A DNA stretch of 64,000 nt from Capitulum mitella (Eukaryota > Arthropoda > Thecostraca > Pollicipedomorpha > Pollicipedidae), in NCBI GenBank assembly GCA_030062745.1, contig CP099841.1, positions 33,038,368-33,102,367 of the forward strand. The letters run 5' to 3'. The position numbers and the translations under genes are program-made. The notes below the pieces were generated by a model. It was not told where the DNA came from, searched no databases, and saw only the letters and a list, made by a program, of their open reading frames with translations. Shown one piece after another: positions 29,901-39,329 of the stretch; positions within the stretch are counted from its first letter, which is position 1, and every line of letters starts with the position of its first letter.

Positions 29901-31483
29901 GAGCTCCGAGCCGTTTCCACGGACACGTGACGCTCTGGCATCCCCAACGCCAGCCTCGGGTCCGTGGAGGACCACCGCCAACAACTGGCCCGTCCGCAGC
30001 CCAGGCGTTCGCCACCACCGAGCGGCCGGCTTTCGTGCAGGACCCCGATCAACAATCGGCGGGTCAGACTCACGACAGCGCCGTCACGCGACCGGCAGCG
30101 GGCCCCCGGCGGCGGCGATTTTCCCACAGTCCTGACGCGGCGGCGGCCTGCTTTTTACGCGGGCCGCGGCCGGCGGCGCCCCTACACAGGCCCGGCCCCC
30201 CCCCCCCCAGCCAGCAGAGGCCGCGGTGCGTACAATGCACACAACCTCTGACCGCGGTGCGTGTACATCCAAACATAGTATGCAAGCATCGTGTCTGCAT
30301 TCCGACCCGTATCGCATGTCCTTAACCCGGCCCCAACTGGATGGGGAGACGTTGACAGCCCCCTGAGGTCTTTCAAAGACTGCATGAGAACGAACAAACG
30401 CAGCAGCACGAAATTTCGTGTACCTCTGGCTTGATTTTTTTACACCCTGTGTCAAAGTTTTGACCTGAGGCCGAGCCAGGCCTCTGACCTAGGTCAGGTC
30501 AAATGGACCTATGCCCAAAAAAGTCCAGCGCACGACTTTTTCGGAAAACAAGATATCACAACAAAAGTTTCAATAATTCAAGATCTTCAAACGTGGAACA
30601 AATCTACCACAAAGATCCTTCGGGAATATCCGGCTCATCGCCCTAACGTTAAGCTATTTCAAAGATAGGTCGGGGTTTTCTCGGAAATTGACAGTTTTTC
30701 GTAACAATCTGAACCTAAAGTGACGCAAGCATTCAATGATCCTCATTGGCCAAAATATGAATGCCCTCCAAACACTGACCTAAGGTCAGTTCACCAATAC
30801 TGTTATGAGCCAAAGTGCAACACCGTCAAAACTGGCGATAAATGGCCTAGAACGAGTTGAAAATGGAAGAACTGGCTCTTGGAGTTGCGAATCATACCAA
30901 GAAGTTCAAAAAGTTTTTAACTGCTTTTTTTCGGAAAAAAACGAGTTTCGCGAATAAAGCTCCACCAACTGTGCAGACCGATGACTAATGAATTGTTTTG
31001 GAAGCTGAACACGGAAAACCGTAACAGAAACCAATCACATCACGAGACACCACTTGGCACGGCCTTTTTTACCAAAACAAAGGTTAAAATACGTGTCCGT
31101 ATTTGCGCGAAAATCGCGAAAGCCGCAAATAACGTTTACGCGTCAATATTAAACATATCAGGGAAAGTGGACGTATTTCGGCAGCTGCGGACTTTTACCT
31201 GTTTCTTGGTGTCCCTAGTTAGACTTGATTAATCATTGCCCTTCAGATCCAGGTCGTTTTCGGGTGCATGTAGTCAGCTATGACAAAACATGCATACGGT
31301 ATACATGGTTGGCATATTATCCAAAAATAAAAAATGATTCCAGTTTCGAACTAATTCTCACGAGCTTTCCAACACTATGCTTATCTTTATCCTGCGACTG
31401 ACCATTCACGAGTTACATGGGGAGAAGCATGTCAACAATCCCCCATGTCAGGCATGCATGGTGCTGACTGCGAGTCGGGCGTG
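26926..31483. other. Intergenic, two CpG-rich blocks
   Basis: 27.85-28.2 kb and 28.9-29.25 kb are strongly GC- and CpG-rich and could be promoters, but I find no supported exon. 30.45-31.0 kb carries scattered TGACCT/AGGTCA half-sites. Nothing else recognised. Confidence 0.45.
29173..29210. promoter_or_regulatory. Three CRE-like TGACGTC sites in a CpG-rich block
   Basis: TGACGTC at 29173-29179, 29194-29200 and 29204-29210 in the same orientation, the last two 10 bp apart. This is the core of ATF/CREB sites. No gene start could be tied to them. Confidence 0.3.
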
Positions 31484-31715
31484 GGTTAATCTAGGGATGC
31501 ACCGGATCGGGATTTTTGTGATCCGGCCGGATGCCGGATATGCCGGATCGGGGTGCCGGATATCCGGCCGGGTATCCGGCCGGATACCGGATATTATGTT
31601 TACATGTTTTTATTTACTATTTCTATTGAAATAATGAAACCGAAAAGACTGAATAGAAAAGAAAAATAAGAGAAACTGAAAACAATTAGTAAAAAATGCC
31701 CACAGCTTATGAGTC

Positions 31716-32890
31716 GATATCTTCAACGCCAAATGAGGTGGAAAAGGTCAACTTTGGACACTTTATCGGCCTCTACAGGCCATTCCGTACAACTTTTTGA
31801 ACGAAACGGGTTGTTTGTTGGGCCGTTAAAACGTGGAATACGATAACTTCCATTCATTTGGCGTCTTGACTGGGGATTTTAGGTCGAGGTCATGTCAGGT
31901 CAATGACCTGTGACGCCATTTTTTCATCTTTTACAGATCAGATTTTGAACAACACGGGACACTTTGAGAGTAAATAAGGGCGCGACATGTATCTTTTGGC
32001 GCATTTTCAGTGAAGGTGCTAACATCGGTACACCTGGTCATTTCCAGCGTTTATATTTCTGTATGTATGTATAGCTATGTATGTATATACATGTCAGTAT
32101 CGATATGCCAAACGTCTTTTAGAAGGGTTTTTGAATGCGCATTTCACAAAAATCGATGTATTGCAAAACAAATCTGGACCAGGTCACAAAAACCTGCCCT
32201 TGACCTTTGATGACGTTGACCTGAAATGACTTTGGCATATATATAAGCGTCTGCATGTGCGCACAAGTGTCTTCATTAGGGTCTTTAAATGCATATTTCA
32301 TACAAATCGACATGTCGCAGAACAAATCTGAGCAAGGTTACAAGATATTTGACTTTGGCCTTTCACGACCTTGACCTTCACTGAGCTTGGAATATGCAAG
32401 CGTATCAGTGTGCGCACACGTGTTTTTAATAGGGCCTTCGAAAGCATATTTCATACAAACTGACATGTTGCAAAGGAAATCTGGATCAGGTCACAAACCT
32501 TGACCTTTGATGCCCTTAACCCTTATTGACCCTGGCTGTGGCCTTGGTACGTCCATCACTTATGCCTGAAAGACATCGCCTGACTGTGTTCGAACAGCAG
32601 TCTTACGCAGAACGCCAGTCCTTTCACAAAGTTTCCATTTGTCAGCGACAACCGTCGTTTTCGTGATGTTTTTCTGACTTCAAACGCTTGAAACTTCAAA
32701 GTTTTCGGCTGATTTCTAATTTTTCTACCATTCTACCATTTCTACCATTCCAATTTTTCTACGCCATTCGACGAGTTATTCAATTGCTATAAATGTCACA
32801 AAGTAACAGCAACCAGCTCAGATGCGTTCTCGAGATATTCAAGAAGAGCAGGTGGGGGGCACAAAAAGATCCTCATTCCAGTGCGCGTGT
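31716..32890. repeat. Dispersed 1.2-kb repeat, copy 1, with internal sub-repeats
   Basis: Closely resembles 62293-63425 along its length (for example GTGGAAAAGGTCAACTTTGG and TTCATCTTTT). Inside, a unit of roughly 120-170 bp recurs, each with GTGCGCACACGTG, GCATATTTCATACAAA and TGACCTTTGA-type blocks. No coding potential. Confidence 0.85.
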
Positions 32891-32906
32891 TAAAAGACAG
32901 CTGTAG

Positions 32907-33655
32907 ATGATTCGAGCTGTAAAAACAGCGGGTGTCATAAAGCGTTCCGGCTGGAAGGTTTGGAATCTCCAGAACGTACGTGACAAGAAAATATTGGTGG
33001 CAAACAAGGTTCGGTACCGAAAGAGCAAGAGGTCACCCCAGGTCACCCAAAAACAAGAGGTCGCCCAAATGACCCGCATCCGGAAACTGTCCCGCGGATC
33101 ACACGAAATCGGAAAGAACGGGGCATTGCCATGGACGACGAAAGCTACTTCGCCTACCACGAGAGGTATATGTCAGGAAACCTTGGGTACTCTGTTGGAG
33201 CACGTCCAACAGAAGTCCAGCAGAAGTACAACTGAGGCCAGAGAGCAAGTTTCCCCGCAATCTTTTCGTGTGGCCCGCCATCTCTCTCAGGGGTGTGACA
33301 AAGCCGGCTATGATGCCGGGTATGGGTAATGTTGATGGTAACGTGTACCGTGAGAAGTGCGTAGGAGACGTGCTTATCCCATATTTGGATGAGGACTGTT
33401 TCGAGAGGGACATGTTAGCCAGACTTGGCCATTATGCGAAGAAAACGCTCAAGTTGCTGGAAGAGGCCAGAGTGCCGTATGTAGTGCGTGACAGCAGTCC
33501 CCCTGTGTGCACCAGGTGTGTCCTACTGAGGACATCTGGGGCATCATTAAGCAGAGGATGTATCAGGGAGACTGGTACGTAACATCCAAAGTCGCCCTAA
33601 AGCGCTGGATGAGCCAGGTGATCGCTGCTCTGGACCTAGAGATACCGCGTTAAAT
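32907..33655 (+). pseudogene. Broken IS630/Tc1/mariner-like transposase inside the hAT element
   Basis: Frame-shifted transposase. Recognisable pieces: MDDESYFAYHERYMSGN at about 33131-33180 (DDESYF carries one catalytic Asp), an in-frame stop near 33231, VTKPAMMPGMGNVDGNVYRE at about 33296-33355, and TEDIWGIIKQRMYQGDW at about 33525-33580, the catalytic Glu motif, ending with TAA near 33655. The central Asp region is shifted or lost. It cannot make a working enzyme. Why it sits inside a hAT element is unclear: nested insertion or capture. Confidence 0.8.
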
Positions 33656-34281
33656 GCTGGTGCGCGTACCCAGGCGCGTGCGTGTTGCCGACAGATGAGA
33701 GGTGATTGAGATGATCCATTACGCAAAAACTGACCGCAACGGTTATGACTACATTTCTGCAAAGTGTAATGTTCATACAGTAATAAATGTGCTTACGGTA
33801 TGACTTTAAATACTGTCTCATTTTCCAGTGCCCACAATTTATATTTCTCCTTAATGCATTTGTGTCAGAATTTGAAAAAGATAAGAAATATTTCGAAAAA
33901 AGGAAGATAATAAACCGTAAGATGGGCTACTGACCGCATGCTGGCTATTGCTTCACAGTTTTGAACTTGAGTCCCATTCTTGCAAAGATATGTCCGAACC
34001 CTCCCGGACCAATACAGAAAAGAATTGGTCCCAAGGTCTCCAGGCCGACTTGGAACTGCCAGTTACATCGACAATCTAACACAACAAGCCACGTTTCCCC
34101 TGAAACGGTTTTGGACGCAGACATTAGAGCACCGTCTTGACTGCACACCGGGAGGTTAAATATCTCGCAGTGTCCGGCCGGATCACAAAAATATCCGGCC
34201 GGATACCGGATACCGGATAATCTCTAATATCCGGCCGGATATCCGGCCGGACCGGATATCCGGTGCATCCCTAGGTTAATC

Positions 34282-35390
34282 TGAAACAACCAAAATAGTG
34301 GTCTGGGCCTCAGATGCCCAATTTGTTACTCGAAAAAGGTGTATAAATGATTACCACATCCGCTCATGGAAACCCTTCGATGAAGAGATATTCGCCGACT
34401 GTATTTCACGAGACCATAAACACACTGGAAATGAGATCCGGGCTAAAAAAATGGAGATAATATAGAACATAGTACCGCCATGTGTTTCAACTACATAATC
34501 TCAGATTAACTTTGCCTTCTCAAAATACTGTTGATCAGTACAAACACCACAATATATACATAAACACAGGTTGACAACCATATCATTGTTAGTGGCGCTG
34601 CGAAGGTGGTTTGGAAATCCGCACAGCATCTACCTAGATCTTGATGCTTTTTATTTCTACATCCAACTCCAAAACTGCTGCGCACACTTCTGACCACCTG
34701 TCACTACTCCATAGTTCTGCTCAATGGCCTCTATATCCAGTAGAAGCAGTCAATGACTGTGAAATATCGCTGGGGCCCGTGCAAGCGTGTTGGTACCCCT
34801 TCCAGGAAACCAGCATCAGTTTCGTTCGTGAGCAATAATTCACATTCCAATGATGTACCACAAATATTGTGCCACTCTTTGGAGGTATATCAGTCGCAAA
34901 AAATCGTCCCAAGAAGAATTTCGAAGCACGAAAGACCGCAACTTCGTAGTCGAAAGCGCTGGCATCCTTTTGCCACGAAGGCAGTATCACATGGCAATCC
35001 ATACGCGCACAAAACGTAAAAAAAAATGTGAGCTACAACTGCTGGATTATATAATCCATGAGCCCATTACCAAAGTACGCAGGGACACAATCGGGTACAC
35101 TATTACGACATGGTCCGAATTCATTACAATGTGTTATCCAATATGCCAAATAAACGACACGGCAGTACTTATCACTAGGTGATAACAAAATATTTCTGGG
35201 TATTTACTACCCGGCCATGCCATTTTTGATCACCTATGACGTATTAACTCACTCCAATATAACCACGCCGCAGGCTCAAAAACGCACCGAAACGATCAGC
35301 ACCGAACACAAGGGAACGAAGCCGTTGCCACAGGGACACTCGCAACACGGTGGTCACCTCCACCCAACAAGAGGGATCGCTGGTATTCGA
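34282..35390. other. Intergenic, no gene recognised
   Basis: AT-richer sequence with only short open frames and no recognisable motif. Confidence 0.5.
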
Positions 35391-35394
35391 AACA

Positions 35395-36000
35395 GACCGG
35401 CCCGCCAGGCAACACCACTCCAGCGCGGGCCCATCGGACACGACCGCTCCAATACACGGCCGCCAGACAGTAATGTTCCAGGACAGGCCCACCAGATAGC
35501 ATCACTTCAGCAGACCCACTAGACAATATCGCTCCAGCGCAGGCCCACCGGACAAGACCGTTCCAATACATGGCCGCCGCACAGGACTGCTCCAGGACAG
35601 GCCCACCAGGCAACACCACTCCAATACACGCTCAACACAGGCCCCCTGGTCAATACCGCTCCAGCGCAGGCCCACCAGGCGACACCGCTCCAATACACGC
35701 TCGACACAGTCCCTCTGGTCAATACCGCTCCCGCACAGGCCCACCAGACAACACCGCTCCAATACACGCTCGACACAGTCCCTCTGGTCAATACCGCTTC
35801 AGCGCAGGCCCACCAGACAACACCGCTCCAATACACGCTCGACACAGTCCCTCTGGTCAATACCGCTCCCGCACAGGCCCACCAGACAACACCGCTCCAA
35901 TACACGCTCGACACAGTCCCTCTGGTCAATACCGCTTCAGCGCAGGCCCACCAGACAACACCGCTCCAAAACATGCTCAACACAGGCCCTTTTTCACACG
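35395..36000. repeat. 69-bp tandem array with 138-bp higher-order period
   Basis: TCGACACAGTCCCTCTGG recurs at 35701, 35770, 35839 and 35908, exactly 69 bp apart. Units alternate between CCGCTCCCGCACAGG and CCGCTTCAGCGCAGG, giving a 138-bp higher-order repeat. Units before 35690 are related but diverged. Because 69 is divisible by 3, one minus-strand frame (36037 to 35519) stays open as a 23-residue repeat rich in Trp and Val. I regard that as a by-product. Confidence 0.93.
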
Positions 36001-36332
36001 GGCCCACCATGCAACACCGCTGCGCCATCACTGACAAGAATCAAGGAGTTCACTTACGAACGGCACGGGTCGGCGAGGTGAACCTCGTAGACCTCCTGTT
36101 GCCACGAAGACAGAATAGCTACACAAACAGCCTAGAGGGTTACCAGAGAGAGAACAAATGGGTTGTTCCTAGTACAGTCAACATGTATGTCCACATATAA
36201 CATACACCAATACACGATTACAGACAATATAGTCCACTGCCAATAACAACGCCAAATGTCAACACATTGATATCCATTGGTGCAGGTCACAGCGGCATGT
36301 GCTCGAGGGACTACAGTCCGCGTGGGACGTTC

Positions 36333-36700
36333 TCAGTTGACTGAGATCCACGTGGGATGTCGTCACTTAACGGAGATGCGTGTGGGATATCCTCAGGTGA
36401 CGGAGATCCGTGTGCGATGTCTTCAGTTGACGAATATCAGCGTGGGATGCCTTCAATAGACAGAGATCCGTGCCGGATGTCAAGAGTTGACGAAGATCCA
36501 TCTGGTATGTCTTCAGTGGCGAAGATTTTTGTGGCATGTCCTCAGCTGACGGAGATCCCTTTGGGGCATCCTCAGTTGACGGAAACCTGTGTAGGACATC
36601 CTCAGTTGACGGAGACCTGTGTAGGGCATCCTCAGTTGACGGAGACCTGTGTAGGGTGTCCTCAGTTGACGGAGATCCGTTGGGGTGTCTTCAGCACTCA
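36333..36700. repeat. 30-bp tandem repeat, about 12-13 units
   Basis: TCAGTTGACGGAGATCCGTG-type units begin at 36333, 36363, 36393, 36423, 36453, 36483, 36513, 36542, 36572, 36602, 36632 and 36662. One unit is 1 bp short. The last four units are most alike. It lies immediately 3' of the GPCR gene. Confidence 0.93.
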
Positions 36701-36785
36701 GTAGGCCCAGGATGGGATTGGGCTGAATTTACGTGAATGACAGAGCATTTGCAGAACGCCGCGGCCCACGGCCGGGCGGGACGAC

Positions 36786-38051
36786 TCAAGTTGACGGCCC
36801 TGGCTGGATGCGGAACTCGGCCGAAGACATCACTGCTGAACGTCCTCGGCTGACGGGAGCGCCGGCGACGGTGCCCTCGGTGGTCCGGACCGATCGCTCC
36901 CCCAGGACCGTGGCCAGCGACGCGGTGACCGACTGCCGCGCCCGCCGCGACTTGCGCTGCAGGCGCGCCGAGCCGGCCCAGCCGGTCAGCCGCCGCAGCC
37001 GCAGCGCCGCCGCCTCCGCCAGGCCGAGGAAGGCGCGCCGCATCTCCAGACTGAACGTGTAGTAGAAGACGACGTCCAGCAGGCAGTTCACCGCCTGCAT
37101 GTTGTTGCTGGCCGACTGCAGCACGAAGAAGGTGAGGTCCCACGGGTCGCGGATGATCAGCACCGAGAGCAGGGTGACGGCCGACGCGGCGGCGGTGGAC
37201 GTGACGCAGCACACGCTGATGGCCACCAGCAGCGAGACCAGCCGCCGCTCGGCGCTCTCGCGCGCGCTGGTGCGCCGGCCGGCGGCCGGCGGCGGCGGCG
37301 GCTCCGGGCAGTCGGGCGGCACCACCACACAGACGGGAGGCGGCGCGGCGCGCGGCGCTCCCGCCCGCGACAGCCGCCGCATCCGCACCACGATCATCAC
37401 GTTCATGACGGCGATGGCGGCGACCGGCACCAGCAGCATGGCCTGCTGCAGCGTCACCACGACCACCCACCAGGGGCTGTTCATCACGACCGGGTGGTAG
37501 TTGACCTGGTACCCGACGTCGGTATGCCTGACGGCGCTGAAGAAAATTGACGGGAACGTCGTGACGAGCGCGGCCACCACGGAGAGGACCACGCGCGTGC
37601 GGGCCTGGCCCTCGCGCGCCTGGCAGGCCGCGTACCGGGCCGGGTGGCGTACCGCCACGAACCGGTCCACCGTGATCCAAAACGTGACGTACACGCTAAC
37701 GTATATGAACCCGTTGCAGATGAAGTTGAAGCAGTGCGCCACGTAGAAGGCCAAAAAGGCGCCGGTGACGATGCGCAAGCCCTCGCAGGCGGCTTCCAGC
37801 GGCACCAGTCTGTAGACCGCGTACGGCACCATGGTGACCAGGGTCATCATGTCGGCCACGGCCAGGGCCGTCAGGTACAGGTAGATGGATGCCTCGCGGA
37901 ACTGCACGTGCCGCAGCGTGAGCAGGTTGACCGCGTTGCCGACGATGCCGAGGGCGCAGGCGGTGGCGCTCACGGCTCCGTAGAACGCCACCGACACGCA
38001 GCGAAACACGTGCACCTCGTCGTCGGAGGGCCGGAGCGGACAGTCGGCCAT
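36786..38051 (-). CDS. Orphan class A (rhodopsin-like) GPCR, intronless
   Basis: Seven-transmembrane receptor at the plasma membrane, 421 aa from MADCPLRPSDDEV. TM1 about 19-43 (GN at 38-39), TM2 53-79 (LALAVAD-like, Asp67), TM3 about 103-127 followed by DRF at 129-131 and VAVRHP, TM4 153-173, TM5 194-223, a proline-rich third intracellular loop 230-268, TM6 270-297, TM7 305-333, then a basic tail with Ser/Thr. The STY-YLTALAVADM-like TM2 and the DRFVAVRHP motif suggest the invertebrate peptide-receptor group (FMRFamide-like or relatives), but I cannot assign a ligand. DRY is DRF and NPxxY is DVVFY; no CWxP in TM6. The ATG at 38051 has G at -3 and +4; the frame stays open upstream to an ATG at 38297, giving 503 aa with an implausible Arg/Pro leader. 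No introns and no frameshift. Confidence 0.88.
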   Translation of the reverse strand: MADCPLRPSDDEVHVFRCVSVAFYGAVSATACALGIVGNAVNLLTLRHVQFREASIYLYLTALAVADMMTLVTMVPYAVYRLVPLEAACEGLRIVTGAFLAFYVAHCFNFICNGFIYVSVYVTFWITVDRFVAVRHPARYAACQAREGQARTRVVLSVVAALVTTFPSIFFSAVRHTDVGYQVNYHPVVMNSPWWVVVVTLQQAMLLVPVAAIAVMNVMIVVRMRRLSRAGAPRAAPPPVCVVVPPDCPEPPPPPAAGRRTSARESAERRLVSLLVAISVCCVTSTAAASAVTLLSVLIIRDPWDLTFFVLQSASNNMQAVNCLLDVVFYYTFSLEMRRAFLGLAEAAALRLRRLTGWAGSARLQRKSRRARQSVTASLATVLGERSVRTTEGTVAGAPVSRGRSAVMSSAEFRIQPGPST

Positions 38052-39293
38052 GACGCCCCGGCGTCGGCGGCCCGCTGGCGTCGAATGCGACGGGGCCGGC
38101 CGGCCGGGCGCAGAAATACGCCGACGGCCTATCGCGGGCGGGCATCTGGTGGCGGCCTCGCTGTCGGGCCGCCACCGGACGACGCCAGGAGGCCTTATTA
38201 GTTTACCCAGGCCGCAATATAGTTCAGGCCGCGTTAACGCCCAACGATAAGATGTATTTTCAGAGCGACAACAAGGGTAAAGGTTGCAAAATGTCAAACG
38301 TCAGATCTGGACGCTATCTTTTATCGCGTGTTTTTGCAATATGTTTTACAGCATTCCAAACAACAGAATATAGGATCAAGTTGGACTGTCTGAAATATCG
38401 ATTCCGACATGGAGTTTAATGACAGTTTCCGCAGGAACACAACAAACGCTGTTTCCATTTTTGGCCCCGGAAATTTGAAGTTTGGATAAAATTACCGTCT
38501 AACCATTCCAGATGAGTAACACAACAAAATGACTCGCTGCGTTTCCTTGCCGCCATAAGACCACAGTTTATGTCAGGCTGCCAGGGGATCGCATTACTTA
38601 GTGAAAGCTACATTTGGGCGGTTTGGGCATCAAGCGTCAGAAACCATGACGTTCGCTCCCGTACTGAGACTGACGTTTCACACCACTGACAAATATTCAA
38701 TACTGTCTAGGCGGTCAAAAACGACACTCCTTCCAATGGACTTCCAGCGTGAATCTGACCCAGACCAGATTTTCACCGTTACACGTACAGGGCTTCAGCA
38801 TAACGCGGCCGTATGAGGGGGCAGGGGTACAAACCCCCAGCCATTTCCACACCGCGCCTCCTACAGCGCAGCGGAAAAACATGTTGCGCGAGATAAGACC
38901 TCGAGACTGGCATCCCATGTTAAAATCTAAGGTCAACGGGTGACCTTCCAGGTCGAGCCAAAGGTCAATAACTGGCAGAAAGTGGTGCTTTTCGAATTTG
39001 AGCGGAAATGGACCCCCAGGAATAAAGGATAATGAAACGAAACGAACATCACAGTATTTGTAAATCAATCATGAGTCCATCTCTGTTCGACATAATTGTA
39101 TTTCACCCACTGAGTCGATCCAGGTCATGTTACATCAGTCCTTGTCCAGCTGGGTCGTCGACTCAAGATGTGTTCTCGGGACTACAGAAGTATCTTCTGC
39201 AGATAACGATGGATGCTGAATCAAATGCAGCATCTAAATTAACCAACAATATTGTTAAATCACATCTAAAGGTCATCGTAGGCTATCCAAAGG

Positions 39294-39329
39294 CTAGGTC
39301 ACGGGCTTAAAATTAAGCCCGTGACCTAG
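39294..39329. repeat. Perfect 17-bp hairpin with 2-nt spacer
   Basis: CTAGGTCACGGGCTTAA, spacer AA, then the exact reverse complement. The 36-bp near-palindrome would extrude as a cruciform. AGGTCA is a nuclear-receptor half-site, here as an inverted pair. Confidence 0.93.

Larger units (their letters stand above)
31492..34273. mobile_element. hAT-superfamily element with 8-bp target-site duplication
   Basis: Left end TAGGGATGCACCGGAT and right end ATATCCGGTGCATCCCTA are inverted copies. GGTTAATC flanks both ends exactly (31484-31491 and 34274-34281). The 8-bp duplication and TAGGG terminus are hAT hallmarks. Sub-terminal sequence is packed with GGATATCCGGCCGG palindromes on both sides. The 2782-bp interior has no hAT transposase. 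Instead it holds a dispersed repeat (31.7-32.9 kb) and a broken Tc1/mariner-like transposase (32.9-33.66 kb). Non-autonomous, probably moved in trans. Confidence 0.9.

Noticed and set aside
36691..37680. Open frame of 329 codons on the minus strand
   Set aside because: Out-of-frame shadow of the GPCR gene; Arg/Gly-rich with no membrane segments.
38051..38297. N-terminal extension of the GPCR to 503 residues
   Set aside because: The added 82 residues are Arg/Pro-rich without a signal peptide; the ATG at 38051 has the better context and gives a normal receptor N-terminus.
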